64,000 nucleotides of DNA from Saccharibacillus qingshengii. Its GTDB lineage: Bacteria > Bacillota > Bacilli > Paenibacillales > Paenibacillaceae. The translations under genes and the position numbers were made by a program. The notes under the pieces were generated by a model. It was given only the letters and a program-made list of their open reading frames with translations, searched no databases and had not been told where the DNA came from. Each line of letters begins with the position of its first letter. Within the stretch, counting starts at the first letter, position 1. This document shows, piece after piece, positions 37,760-46,916 of this stretch. Location of the stretch: assembly GCF_013185195.1 (NCBI RefSeq), contig NZ_JAAZWC010000025.1, positions 1 through 64,000 on the forward strand. Direction: 5' to 3'.

Positions 37760-39580
37760 ATGAACAAGATGCTGGGGGAATTGTTTCAGGGGAAAAAGTT
37801 TGTGGGTTCCAATCTCATCAAAGCGAATATCTGGTTTATGGTCGTCTTCGTACTTAATGTGACGATCAGCTTCATGTACATGGCTTATTCGGTTCAAGCC
37901 GACTATCAGCAGGTTCGGCAGGCGGCCGATCTGCGCATCCAGCTGCTTACCCTGGAGAATGCCCTGGTCGATCAGGAAACGGGCCAGCGCGGCTTTTTGC
38001 TGTCGGGCAAAGAAGAATTTCTGGAACCGTTCGATCAGGGGGCGCAGCTGTACGAACGAACAGCGGCCACCTTGCTTGGCAGAGCGGAACATGTCAGCGA
38101 ATCCGCCGATTTCAAGCAGAATAAGGCTCGGCTGATCGAAATCGGTCGAAGCTGGAAAAAGGAATATGGAGACCCCCAGGTGAGAAAAGTCATGGTCGGG
38201 GGTACGGTTACGAACACGGACCTGGAAGCCAGCCGAAGCCGGTTTGATTCTTTCCGCAGCCTGGAGGCCGAACTGCTGGCTTTCGTGGAACAGCTTCGGG
38301 ATAAACGCCGAACGGATATGCTGCATAACCTCTATTATCTGTTCGCGATTATGGGAACGATTTTTGTAGCGGTCCAGTCTTTTATGCTCTACTATCTGCA
38401 AAAAGGCCTGACGCGGATCGCCAAGCCGATTATCGAACTCGATCAAGCCGTCGCTTCGTACAAAGGCGGCAATATCCAGGCGACTCTTCCGGCTTACGGA
38501 GAAGCCAACGAGATCGGGCGGTTGATCGAGAACTTCCGGCTGATGCACGAAGAAATGGAGAAAGAGAAACGTACGCTCGACGAAACCTATCAGATGATCA
38601 ATGTGCTGAATCAGGCGCGCAGCGTGGAAGAGTCTTACCGGGTTACGCTGCAGTCGATCGGGGCTCTGGTTTCCTGCGATCGGCTCTCCATCATTATTCG
38701 CAGCGGAGACAGGGGATTCGCGATCAAGGCGGTTTTCGAAAACAGCCAACTGGATTACCGGGATATTCCGCTCGGCGGGGAAGAAGGCGATATGTACCAG
38801 CTGCTCCGGGGCGGGTTCTCGATCCTGCATGAAGACTGGTCGAAATACCGGGCGAAAGGCTCGATTACCGACGGACTGTACGAGAACGGTATCCGTTCAT
38901 CGCTGCATATTATTCTGAAAAAGGAAGCCCGGGTCTTCGGCGTGCTGAATCTGCTCTCCAAAGAGCCCCACGCTTTCTCCGTTCAACAAAAGGAACGGCT
39001 GGAACAGCTTTCGCCCATGATCGTGACCGCGCTCGAAAATGCGAAAGAAACGACGCGGATTCAGGATATGGCGCTGCACGACGGGCTGACCGGACTGTGG
39101 AATCGCAGATATTTCGAAGCCTGCATGGACACTTTTGACGTCGAGCGCGGACAGAAAGGACCGGATTACGCATTCAGTCTGATCCTGCTGGATGTCGACC
39201 GGTTCAAGCTCTTCAACGATAACTGGGGACATCAGGAAGGAGATCTGGTGTTGAAATACCTGGCGCAGCTGCTGGAAACCTGCGTGAGACCCGGCGATGT
39301 CCCGGTTCGTTTTGGCGGGGAGGAATTCGCCGTTCTGCTGCCGCATACCCGGCTGGAAGAAGCGGAGGCTGCCGCCGAACGGATCCGCAGACGGCTGGAG
39401 TCGGAATCCCCGTCGCGCAAATACAAGATCACCGCAAGCTTCGGAGTCGCGGAATGGACCGACGGGTTCGACCGCCAGCAGCTGATCGAAGCCGCCGACC
39501 GGGCGCTGTATCAAGCCAAGGAAACCGGTCGCAACCGCGTCTGCGCTTACCGGGAGGAACCCGGCGGAGAGCTTGTCTGA
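37760..39580 (+). CDS. CHASE3-HAMP-GAF-GGDEF diguanylate cyclase
   Basis: A membrane sensor of 606 residues. Segment 1 (about 25-45) is followed by an outside CHASE3 domain with LVDQETGQRGFLLSGKEEF, then segment 2 (about 195-215), a HAMP-like linker, and a coiled-coil. A GAF domain (about 280-430) leads to a GGDEF domain (about 440-600) with intact RFGGEEFAVLLP and LLDVDRFKLFNDNWGHQEGD. The cyclase should be active. No EAL domain is attached; the MHYT protein at 20523 could remove the product. Its stop codon is immediately followed by a half copy of the palindromic repeat and a terminator. Confidence 0.92.
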   Translation: MNKMLGELFQGKKFVGSNLIKANIWFMVVFVLNVTISFMYMAYSVQADYQQVRQAADLRIQLLTLENALVDQETGQRGFLLSGKEEFLEPFDQGAQLYERTAATLLGRAEHVSESADFKQNKARLIEIGRSWKKEYGDPQVRKVMVGGTVTNTDLEASRSRFDSFRSLEAELLAFVEQLRDKRRTDMLHNLYYLFAIMGTIFVAVQSFMLYYLQKGLTRIAKPIIELDQAVASYKGGNIQATLPAYGEANEIGRLIENFRLMHEEMEKEKRTLDETYQMINVLNQARSVEESYRVTLQSIGALVSCDRLSIIIRSGDRGFAIKAVFENSQLDYRDIPLGGEEGDMYQLLRGGFSILHEDWSKYRAKGSITDGLYENGIRSSLHIILKKEARVFGVLNLLSKEPHAFSVQQKERLEQLSPMIVTALENAKETTRIQDMALHDGLTGLWNRRYFEACMDTFDVERGQKGPDYAFSLILLDVDRFKLFNDNWGHQEGDLVLKYLAQLLETCVRPGDVPVRFGGEEFAVLLPHTRLEEAEAAAERIRRRLESESPSRKYKITASFGVAEWTDGFDRQQLIEAADRALYQAKETGRNRVCAYREEPGGELV

Positions 39581-39628
39581 TTTCTCCCGCAGCCGCTGAG
39601 CCTCTATAACGAATAAGAGTTTCTCGAC
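39581..39628 (+). repeat. Dispersed palindromic repeat, right arm only (copy C)
   Basis: The right arm of the family is present: TTTCTCCCGCAGC, then GAGCCTCTATAACGAATA and GTTTCTCGAC, in the same order and spacing as at 25335-25383. No left arm is found, because the element abuts the stop codon of the GGDEF gene. A terminator follows six bases later. Confidence 0.8.
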
Positions 39629-39633
39629 CGTCT

Positions 39634-39663
39634 GGCAGTCCGATCCAATCGGGCTGTCTTTTT
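39634..39663 (+). terminator. Terminator after the CHASE3-GGDEF gene
   Basis: GGCAGTCCGAT pairs with ATCGGGCTGTC (two G-U pairs) around a CCA loop, followed by TTTTT. Confidence 0.8.
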
Positions 39664-39672
39664 GCAGTTTGG

Positions 39673-39686
39673 AGAAAACGTTTGCG
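39673..39686. promoter_or_regulatory. cre-like site before the beta-galactosidase gene
   Basis: AGAAAACGTTTGCG resembles a catabolite-responsive element, with three mismatches to the usual consensus. It lies about 70 bases before the GH42 gene, which would fit glucose repression. Weak evidence. Confidence 0.3.
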
Positions 39687-39756
39687 AAAGGGCAGGGATT
39701 AAAAAGCGGAGCTCGAATGTTTAAGGCACGAAGCCAACAGGAGAGGGGACAACAAG

Positions 39757-41793
39757 ATGACAGAAAGCCGCATCCAGAACTACCGACAGATTCGTTTGGG
39801 GGTCGATTATTATCCCGAGCATTGGGAGGAATCCATGTGGGAAGAAGACGCTGCCTTGATGCGCAAATCGGGCGTAAGAGTGATCCGGGTCGGCGAATTC
39901 GCCTGGAGCCGGATGGAACCCCGGGAAGGGGAATTCGATTTCGGATGGCTTGACCGGGCGATCGATCTGTTCGGTCGGCACGGAATCGATGTGGTCATCG
40001 GTACGCCGACGCATACGCCTCCAAGATGGCTGACGGACAAGTACCCGGACGTACTGCCGATCATGTCCAGCGGAGCCGTCTACCAGCCCGGCGTTCGCGG
40101 ACACCGCTGCTTCAACAGCCGCTCGCTGCGCACATTCGGCGAGCGGGTGATCGAACGGCTGGCGGAGCGCTATGCGTCGCATCCGGCCGTCATCGGCTGG
40201 CAGACGGATAACGAATTCGGCATGCTGGACAGCCAGAGTGCCCAGGCGGCGGAAGATTTCCGCGACTGGGTGTACCGGAAATACGGAACGCTCGACCAGC
40301 TGAACCGGGAATGGGGAACGGTCGTCTGGAGCGGCGAGTATTCCGATTGGAGCGAAGTTACGCCGCCGCTCGGCGGATCGCCGTATCAGAATCCGTCGTT
40401 CCTGCTCGATTTTGCCCGTTTCCAATGGGACACGATCGCCGATTTCCAGGCGGGGCAGATTGCGGCGATTCGCAAGTACTGCCCGGAACATTTCATTACG
40501 CACAATTTCCACAGCTACCCGCAGCGCATGGATCTGTATCAAGTCGGCGCCGAACTGGATTTCGCTTCTTTCGACTATTATCCGAATACGTCGCCGGGCA
40601 AAGCCGCCACATCTCCGTACAGCGGTGCGCTTTCGCTTGACGTGACCCGCGGGGTGAAACGCCAAAACTTCTGGATCATGGAACAGCTCAGCGGCTCGCC
40701 GGGAGCCTGGATGCCGATGTGGCGTATGCCCCAGCCCGGCTATATCCGGGCTTATGCCTGGCAGGCGATTGCGCGCGGCGCGGATACGGTCGTTCATTTC
40801 CGCTGGCGCAGCGCTCCGATCGGGGCGGAGCAGTTCTGGCACGGTCTGATCGACCACAGCAACGTGCCGGGGCGTCGTCTCGCCGAATTCGCCGGGATGA
40901 GTGCCGAAGTCGAGAGGCTGGCCCCGATGCTCGAAGGCACTTCGGTAGACGCGCAGGTGGCGATTCTGATGTCGCATGAGCAGCTTGAAGCGCTTCGGAT
41001 TCAAAAGCAGACCGACAACTTCGATTACTACGAAAATATCAAGGAATATCACCGGGCACTGACCAAACTTGGGATCGTGTGCGACGTGATCGATTGGCGT
41101 CAACCGCTGGACGGCTACCGGGTGGTTATCGCTCCGCATCTGTATCTGCTGGACGACGAAGCGGCGGAACGTCTGTCGCGCTTCGCTGCCGACGGAGGCA
41201 CGCTGCTGCTGACGGCGCGGACCGGCGTCAAGAATATGCGCAGCGTATGCGTGATGCAGCCTCTGCCGGGGCTGCTCTCGGACTGTGCCGGCGTGAAGGT
41301 ACGCGAATACGATCCGCTGGGCAGCGATATTGTCCGGCTCGATACGGAAGACGGAGAGCAGTTCGCCTGCAGCCAATGGGCGGACATCCTCGACCTGGAA
41401 CCAAGCGGACGCACGGAAGTGCTTGCGCGCTACGGAGGCCATGTCTGGTTTGCCGGAGAAGCGGCGGTGACCCGGCATCGGTTCGGCCGCGGAGAGACCT
41501 ACTATCTGGGTACGCATCCCGAAGAACCTTATTTGCGTTCGCTGCTTCTGCAGATCTCCCGTGAGCGGGGGATCGGGCATATCGAAGGGCTTCCGGCAGG
41601 CGTACAGGTCTCGGTACGCAGCGGGGAGAGCGGAGCCTATCTGTTCGTTCTGAATCTTGGCCGTGAACCGCGGCGCGTTCGGCTGGGCGGCTCTTATGCC
41701 GAGGCGGCATACGGAGAAGGACTGCTGAATGGAACAAACCCGGCCGGCGAAATCGAGCTGGAGCCTTACGGGGTCGAGATTTTCCGGGCGTGA
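39757..41793 (+). CDS. bga: Beta-galactosidase, glycoside hydrolase family 42
   Basis: A cytosolic retaining glycosidase of 678 residues, the usual length for GH42. The TIM barrel (about 15-390) starts with GVDYYPEHWEESMWEED and has the acid/base Glu in WQTDNEFGM and the nucleophile Glu in WIMEQLSGSPG. A trimerisation domain (about 400-600) and a small beta domain follow. There is no signal peptide, so the substrate is imported: galacto-oligosaccharides, arabinogalactan fragments or lactose. The gene stands alone, after a terminator and a cre-like sequence. An alpha-L-arabinopyranosidase activity is known in some GH42 relatives. Confidence 0.93.
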   Translation: MTESRIQNYRQIRLGVDYYPEHWEESMWEEDAALMRKSGVRVIRVGEFAWSRMEPREGEFDFGWLDRAIDLFGRHGIDVVIGTPTHTPPRWLTDKYPDVLPIMSSGAVYQPGVRGHRCFNSRSLRTFGERVIERLAERYASHPAVIGWQTDNEFGMLDSQSAQAAEDFRDWVYRKYGTLDQLNREWGTVVWSGEYSDWSEVTPPLGGSPYQNPSFLLDFARFQWDTIADFQAGQIAAIRKYCPEHFITHNFHSYPQRMDLYQVGAELDFASFDYYPNTSPGKAATSPYSGALSLDVTRGVKRQNFWIMEQLSGSPGAWMPMWRMPQPGYIRAYAWQAIARGADTVVHFRWRSAPIGAEQFWHGLIDHSNVPGRRLAEFAGMSAEVERLAPMLEGTSVDAQVAILMSHEQLEALRIQKQTDNFDYYENIKEYHRALTKLGIVCDVIDWRQPLDGYRVVIAPHLYLLDDEAAERLSRFAADGGTLLLTARTGVKNMRSVCVMQPLPGLLSDCAGVKVREYDPLGSDIVRLDTEDGEQFACSQWADILDLEPSGRTEVLARYGGHVWFAGEAAVTRHRFGRGETYYLGTHPEEPYLRSLLLQISRERGIGHIEGLPAGVQVSVRSGESGAYLFVLNLGREPRRVRLGGSYAEAAYGEGLLNGTNPAGEIELEPYGVEIFRA

Positions 41794-41927
41794 GCTATTT
41801 TTATTAAAGTTTCTAACTTTATTTTTATTTTCCTCTTGAAAATCTCGAATTAAAAGTAATAATAGAGAAGCAGGACACTTTATCGATCCGTTTTCATTTT
41901 CGAGAACGAAAGGGGTTAGAAACCGAT

Positions 41928-42638
41928 ATGATTCAGACTTATCCGGCCAGTTCGCGTTTCGAATACGATAAAGGCTGGCTCAAAGGCGGCCACAGCTTTT
42001 CTTTTGGCGAATATTACGATCCCGAGAACGTCAAATTCGGTCCCATGCGGGTCTGCAACGACGATATTATCGCGCCGGGCAAAGGGTTCGGTGCGCATCC
42101 CCACAGCGATATGGAGATTATCTCGATCATCCTGTCGGGCCGGCTTCGCCACGAAGACAGTCTCGGCAGCGTTGCGGTGACCGGCTTCGGCGGCGTACAG
42201 CGTATGAGCGCCGGAACCGGCGTGATCCATACCGAGCATAACCCGTCCGACCACGAAGACGTGCATATCCTTCAGCTCTGGTTCGAACCGACCGAGCGCG
42301 GCAAACAGCCGTCTTATACAACGGGCGAATTCGATACGGCCGCTCTTGACGGCGCGCTGATCCCGATCGCTTCCGGCCAGGGCATTGAAGGCGTCACCGA
42401 TCTGGGGCAGGATATGACGATCTATTTGAGCCGGCTGGAACAAGGGCAGCAGATCGATTTCCGGCAGGCGCCGGGACGCCGCGTCTTTCTGTTCGTGATC
42501 GAAGGCGAGCTGACCGTGACCGGCGAAGGCGGCACTTCCGCGTTGGGACGCCGCGACACGGCGCGCATCACGGAAATGCCCGAGCTGTCGCTGAGCGGAT
42601 CGAGCCCGGTCTTCTATATGCTGGTGGATCTGCCGTAA
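41928..42638 (+). CDS. Pirin-family protein
   Basis: A bicupin of 236 residues in the pirin family, short form. The N-terminal cupin carries the metal ligands, two His of GAHPHSDMEII, and His and Glu of VIHTEHNPSD; PMRVCNDDIIAPGKGFG is a typical pirin stretch. Members include quercetin 2,3-dioxygenases and regulators of central metabolism, so the exact role is open. It is followed 20 bases later by a small gene with a strong ribosome binding site, probably in the same transcript. Confidence 0.92.
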   Translation: MIQTYPASSRFEYDKGWLKGGHSFSFGEYYDPENVKFGPMRVCNDDIIAPGKGFGAHPHSDMEIISIILSGRLRHEDSLGSVAVTGFGGVQRMSAGTGVIHTEHNPSDHEDVHILQLWFEPTERGKQPSYTTGEFDTAALDGALIPIASGQGIEGVTDLGQDMTIYLSRLEQGQQIDFRQAPGRRVFLFVIEGELTVTGEGGTSALGRRDTARITEMPELSLSGSSPVFYMLVDLP

Positions 42639-42658
42639 GCGAAAAGGAGGAAGCGAAC

Positions 42659-43003
42659 ATGACTATGCAGGATCACGACCGTATTCTTGTCAAACATGCG
42701 GTAACGGGGCGAATGTTTGTGAACAGCGGCGTCGATGATGTGACGTATACGCTGGAACGCCTCGAAGAAAACGGGGCCGCCGTGCTGGAGATCCGGGGCA
42801 TTTCACCCTGGGCGGCCGAGGATATCCGCAGTGTGCAGCGCGAGCTGAACGTGTTCCATTTCGAAGAGCCGCCGGGCCAGCCGCCCGTCAAGCATTGGTT
42901 CTATGTGGGCGAGCACGACGTCGTTTATAACGAAGCGACTTCCACGCTGACCATCCGTACCGGTGCCGAAATCACGTACAAACCCGACGAATATTGGGCG
43001 TAA
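42659..43003 (+). CDS. Unknown protein, 114 residues
   Basis: A hydrophilic, slightly acidic protein without signal peptide or membrane segment, with beta-rich character (VTYTLERLEENGAAVLEIRG, TLTIRTGAEITYKP). AAGGAGG stands eight bases before the ATG, so the gene is real. It follows the pirin gene by 20 bases and likely shares its transcript. I do not recognise the family. Confidence 0.72.
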   Translation: MTMQDHDRILVKHAVTGRMFVNSGVDDVTYTLERLEENGAAVLEIRGISPWAAEDIRSVQRELNVFHFEEPPGQPPVKHWFYVGEHDVVYNEATSTLTIRTGAEITYKPDEYWA

Positions 43004-43032
43004 TGCACCGGCATATTTCCGGGCATACTGAA

Positions 43033-43059
43033 GAGGAGCTTCCCCATGGGAAGCTCCTC
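43033..43059 (+). terminator. Hairpin left of repeat copy B
   Basis: A perfect 12-bp stem GAGGAGCTTCCC/GGGAAGCTCCTC has a 3-nt loop. No T run follows, and the palindromic repeat begins five bases later. The arrangement is the same as at 25164. Confidence 0.6.
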
Positions 43060-43064
43060 AACGT

Positions 43065-43328
43065 GTCGAGAAAGGTCTGCTTCCGAGTGAAGCGAGGAGG
43101 CGAAGAGAGAAATTCAGTGTAGGAGCTAAAGCATTTCGAAGAAATGCACTTCGGAAGCTTATGCTATAGTTCGCCTTTGAAATCGGGAAAATTCCATTGA
43201 AATTTGATCGTTTTTCCCGATTTCAACACGCGACCTAAAGCCTTTCAAAGAAAGGCACATCGTAAGCATCTACTAACGAATTTCTCCCGCAGCCGACGAG
43301 CTTCTACAACGAATAGGACTTTCTCGAC
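43065..43328. repeat. Dispersed nested-palindrome repeat, full copy B with two inserted modules
   Basis: The same nested structure as copy A: outer GTCGAGAAAG (43065-43074) with CTTTCTCGAC, middle AGAGAAATTC with GAATTTCTC, and inner GAAATCGGGAAAA (43179-43191) with TTTTTCCCGATTTC (43211-43224). It is 74 bp longer because each arm carries an extra module of about 41 bp (43126-43166 and 43235-43275). The two modules are similar, in direct orientation, and each contains its own hairpin. No coding potential. Confidence 0.85.
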
Positions 43329-43331
43329 AGC

Positions 43332-43362
43332 CTGAGCCATTCCCCGAAAGGAACGGCTTTTG
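43332..43362 (+). terminator. Terminator right of repeat copy B
   Basis: GAGCC-TTCC pairs with GGAA-GGCTT with one mismatch, followed by TTTT. It ends the pirin transcript if read-through passes the repeat. Confidence 0.6.
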
Positions 43363-43388
43363 GTTCACGTCTATAGGCGGTTCGAGAT

Positions 43389-45824
43389 TTAACCCAATTC
43401 CACCGTGACTTCGTGACTCGTGCCCGCTTCGAAGACCGGCAGTACAGAGCCTTCGATCGGTTTGCCGTCCACGGTGACGGACTTGACGCCTTTGGATACA
43501 TGGCTCGGGTTCTGGATCGCAATCTTGTATTCCGCGCCGCGGAACGAGCGGGTGATGCTGTATCCGTCCCAGGCTTGAGGAATACAAGGGTCGATACGCA
43601 GACCGTCGTAATCCGGATGAATGCCGAGGATCGCCTGCGTGATCGCCACGTAGTTCCAGGCCGCCGTACCGGTCAGCCAGGAATTCTTCGCTTCGCCTTC
43701 GCGAACCGCGTCACGCCCTGCGATCATCTGGGAGTAGACGTAAGGTTCCATGCGGTGCACTTCGCTGATGTCTTCCAGATAAGCCGGCGCGATCTTGGCG
43801 TACGTCTCGAAGGCGCGGTCGCCGCGTCCGATCACTGTCTCGGCGATCGTGACCCATGGGTTGTTGTGACAGAAGATGCCCGCGTTTTCTTTGTAGCCCG
43901 GCGGATAGGTCGAGATCTCGCCGAGGTTCAGATAATACTTCGAGTAAGCCGGCTGTTGGAGCATGATGCCGTAATCCGTCTCCAGACGGTCGCGGACGGA
44001 ATTGAGCGCCTTCTCGGCCAGGCCTTCTTCGACACCGATTCCGGCCATGACGCAGAAGCCCTGCGGTTCGATAAAGATCTGGCCTTCTTCGTTCTCATGG
44101 CTGCCGATCTTCTCGCCGTGGTAATCGTAGGCGCGCAGGAACCAGTCGCCGTCGAAGCCGTGTTCGATCGTAATCCTGCGCATGTTCTCGACTTCGCGTT
44201 CGGCACGGGACGCTTCCTCTTCCAGTCCGCGTCGGCGGGCCAGTTCCGCGTAATCCGGTCCCGCGAAGACAAACAGTCCGGCGATAAAGACGGATTCCGC
44301 CGTTTTGCCGTCCAGGTTGGTCGTTGTCTGGAACGATTCGCCCGGTTCGTTCGAGAAGCAGTTCAGGTTGAGGCAGTCGTTCCAGTCGGCGCGGCCGATC
44401 AGCGGCAGGCCGTGCGGACCGAGGTTGTTCGTTACGTGGTCGAAGGAACGCTTGAGATGCTCGAACAGCGTCGCGCTGCCCTGGCGTCCGCTGTCGAACG
44501 GTACATCTTCGTCCAAAATGCCGTAATCGCCCGTTTCTTTGATATAGGCCGCCGTGCCCGTAATCAGCCAGAGCGGATCGTCGTTGAAGCCGCTGCCGAC
44601 TTCGTTGTTGCCCTGCTTGGTGAGCGGTTGATACTGGTGATACGCGCCGCCGTCGTCGAACTGGGTAGACGCGATATCGATAATCCGTTCGCGGGCGCGG
44701 TCCGGAATCTGGTGCACGAAGCCGAGCAGATCCTGATTGGAGTCGCGGAAGCCCATGCCGCGGCCGATGCCGGATTCGAAATAGGAAGCCGATCTCGACA
44801 TATTGAACGTGACCATGCACTGATACGGATTCCAGATATTGACCATCCGGCTGAGTTTCTCGTCGCTGCTTTGGATCGAATATTTGCCGAGCAGACCGTC
44901 CCAATAAGCGGCCAGGTCGGCCAGCGCCGTATCCACCTGGGCATCCGTCGCGAACGCTTCGATCATGGCTTTGGCCGGTTTCTTGTTGATGACGTTCAGA
45001 CTTTCCCATTTCTCTTCCTGCGGGTTCTCGACATAGCCGAGCATGAAGATCAGGGATTGTTCTTCGCCCGGAGCCAGTTCCAGATCGATCCCGTGCGAAG
45101 CGATTGGAGACCAGCCGCTGGCGACGGAGTTGCCGGACTTGCCCTGCGAGGCGACCTGCGGCGTATCGAGTCCGTTGAACGCGCCGAGGAAGCTGTCGCG
45201 GTCGGTGTCGAAACCGTCGATCTTGCGATTAACGGAGTAGTAGGCGTAATGGTTGCGGCGCTCGCGGTATTCGGTTTTGTGATAAATGACGGAATCTTCG
45301 ATTTCGACTTCGCCGATGCTTAAGTTCCGCTGGAAGTTAGTCATGTCGTCGTGCGCGTTCCACAAGCAGAATTCCAGATAAGAGAAAATCGAAAACCTTT
45401 TCGGTGAATCGCTGGTGTTGCTGACTTTGACGCGATAGACCTCGGCGTTGAATCCCAGGGGGACAAAGGCCAGTTGATTGACTCGAAGGCCGTTACGCTC
45501 GCCGGTGATCGACGTATAGCCGAGGCCGTGGCGGCATTCGTAGAAGTCGAGATCGCGCTTGACCGGCATCCAGCCCGGTGTCCAGTAATCACCTTCGTCA
45601 TGCACGTAGAAGTAGCGTCCGCCGTTGTCGAGTGGAACATTGTTGTACCGGTAGCGGGTCAATCTTCTCAATCTGGCGTCGCGATAGAACGAGTAGCCGC
45701 CCGCCGTGTTCGAGATCAGACCGAAGAACTGCTCGTTCCCCAGATAGTTGATCCACGGATAAGGCGTTTTGGGCGTTTGAATGACGTACTCTTTGCTGGC
45801 ATCGTCGAAGTAACCGAATTTCAT
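43389..45824 (-). CDS. Cellobiose phosphorylase, glycoside hydrolase family 94
   Basis: Splits cellobiose with phosphate into glucose 1-phosphate and glucose in the cytosol, saving ATP. The length, 811 residues, equals that of the clostridial cellobiose phosphorylases. Many segments fit them: [59 protein letters not shown] and the catalytic Asp in [15 protein letters not shown]. The start follows GAGAGGAG; a start six codons upstream is less likely. It is monocistronic with a clear promoter and a perfect TGTAA-N5-TTACA palindrome over the -35 element. No cellobiose transporter is adjacent. Confidence 0.95.
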   Translation of the reverse strand: MKFGYFDDASKEYVIQTPKTPYPWINYLGNEQFFGLISNTAGGYSFYRDARLRRLTRYRYNNVPLDNGGRYFYVHDEGDYWTPGWMPVKRDLDFYECRHGLGYTSITGERNGLRVNQLAFVPLGFNAEVYRVKVSNTSDSPKRFSIFSYLEFCLWNAHDDMTNFQRNLSIGEVEIEDSVIYHKTEYRERRNHYAYYSVNRKIDGFDTDRDSFLGAFNGLDTPQVASQGKSGNSVASGWSPIASHGIDLELAPGEEQSLIFMLGYVENPQEEKWESLNVINKKPAKAMIEAFATDAQVDTALADLAAYWDGLLGKYSIQSSDEKLSRMVNIWNPYQCMVTFNMSRSASYFESGIGRGMGFRDSNQDLLGFVHQIPDRARERIIDIASTQFDDGGAYHQYQPLTKQGNNEVGSGFNDDPLWLITGTAAYIKETGDYGILDEDVPFDSGRQGSATLFEHLKRSFDHVTNNLGPHGLPLIGRADWNDCLNLNCFSNEPGESFQTTTNLDGKTAESVFIAGLFVFAGPDYAELARRRGLEEEASRAEREVENMRRITIEHGFDGDWFLRAYDYHGEKIGSHENEEGQIFIEPQGFCVMAGIGVEEGLAEKALNSVRDRLETDYGIMLQQPAYSKYYLNLGEISTYPPGYKENAGIFCHNNPWVTIAETVIGRGDRAFETYAKIAPAYLEDISEVHRMEPYVYSQMIAGRDAVREGEAKNSWLTGTAAWNYVAITQAILGIHPDYDGLRIDPCIPQAWDGYSITRSFRGAEYKIAIQNPSHVSKGVKSVTVDGKPIEGSVLPVFEAGTSHEVTVELG

Positions 45825-45872
45825 TGTTCGAACTCCTCTCAAATAAACCCTCGTATGGTCGTAAAAAACTCG

Positions 45873-45901
45873 AGTATAATAGGGATGTAAGCGGTTTACA
45901 A
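45873..45901 (-). promoter_or_regulatory. Promoter of the cellobiose phosphorylase gene with overlapping operator
   Basis: On the minus strand TTGTAA (45901-45896) lies 17 bases before TATACT (45878-45873). The -35 element is covered by TGTAAGCGGTTTACA (45886-45900), a perfect inverted repeat of TGTAA around five bases, like cre or other LacI-family sites. Binding there would block the promoter. Confidence 0.55.
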
Positions 45902-45963
45902 TGGGATAGCGTAAAATGACCCGAAATGTTCAGAAATCGTTTTCGTAAAATAGGGAAAAGATC

Positions 45964-46004
45964 AAAAAAGCCGCGGTTCATCCGCAAGGATGACCGCAGC
46001 TTTT
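45964..46004 (-). terminator. Terminator directly after the unknown membrane protein gene
   Basis: AAAAGC-GCGGT-CATCC pairs with GGATGAACCGCGGCTTTT around TTGC, then T's. It starts at the stop codon of the minus-strand gene at 46003. Confidence 0.85.
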
Positions 46005-46728
46005 ACTCTCCCCAGACTCGAATCCGGTTGCCGTCGTTCATTTCAAGTTTAAAGCCGTCGGCCGACAGGGAGGCATGGCCGCTGCCCGTGATCTGCCGGT
46101 CGGCAGGATTAGGCAGCGGCACGCTGAAGTCCGGCGAAGACTGCAGCGTCTGACGCGGTCCGAGCGTATAGGAGCCGAGAGAGAAGAACAGATCTTCGCT
46201 TCCCTCGGCACTGCCGTAGGCGATACTGCCCGTCTGCCGGACCGTGATCTCGCGATTGCCGCGGTTGGTCACGATAACCGAGCATTGACCGGTCATTTTG
46301 CCGTCGCCCAGCACATACGTACAGTTTGTCTGGTCCTGATCGACATTCACCGTGTAGACGCTCGCAGGAATGACCATCTGTACGCCGGCAAGCGCGGCAC
46401 TGCCCGCCATCGGGAGCAGCCACAGCAGCGCCAAGCCGAACAGAATGCGGTGACGGTTAAGCGAATCCCAGATCAGGAACAGCGTCCAGAGTGCAAGTCC
46501 CAGAAAGAGCAAGCCGGTGTACATAAGCTGTCCGCCGCCGGGAAGAGGAATGGAAATCGGCACCCGGATCGCCAACAATCCTTCTTCGTACAGCGGGCGT
46601 ATGCCCGGATAGCGGATGTTCAGAACCGTAAGAATCGCGGTCATCATCATCGCCAGCCGGAAACGCTTTTTGCTGCGAATCCATGGAGGTTTGCCCGGGG
46701 CATAGTCGTCTGCGGTCGGGTTGTACAT
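46003..46728 (-). CDS. Unknown membrane protein with an extracytoplasmic domain
   Basis: About 241 residues. AAGGAGG lies nine bases before the ATG at 46728, preferred to the one at 46764. A basic N-terminus is followed by three or four hydrophobic segments (about 22-38, 62-82, 90-115). The C-terminal half is soluble and probably outside, with NVDQDQTNCTYVLGDGKM and repeated Gly/Ser-rich beta stretches such as VTNRGNREITVRQTGS. Family not recognised. It is a single gene with a terminator, between cellobiose phosphorylase and a divergent DUF3891 gene. Confidence 0.75.
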   Translation of the reverse strand: MYNPTADDYAPGKPPWIRSKKRFRLAMMMTAILTVLNIRYPGIRPLYEEGLLAIRVPISIPLPGGGQLMYTGLLFLGLALWTLFLIWDSLNRHRILFGLALLWLLPMAGSAALAGVQMVIPASVYTVNVDQDQTNCTYVLGDGKMTGQCSVIVTNRGNREITVRQTGSIAYGSAEGSEDLFFSLGSYTLGPRQTLQSSPDFSVPLPNPADRQITGSGHASLSADGFKLEMNDGNRIRVWGE

Positions 46729-46916
46729 GGCTATCGCCTCCTTTTTCCACAGGATAGGGCCCAAAAGACCCTTCCTGGGTTAAACGTTTCGTCGACACCC
46801 AAAGTTATATTTAAACGGCGATTCGGGTAATAAAAGCTGCAGCCACAAAAAAGAACAGCGGCACCGGACCCGTATCCGATCGGTCTGCCGTACATAAAAG
46901 AATGGGGGATTTAGCC

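Noticed and set aside
43413-45323. Open frame of 636 residues opposite cellobiose phosphorylase
   Set aside because: Antisense shadow of an 811-residue enzyme with full-length family match.
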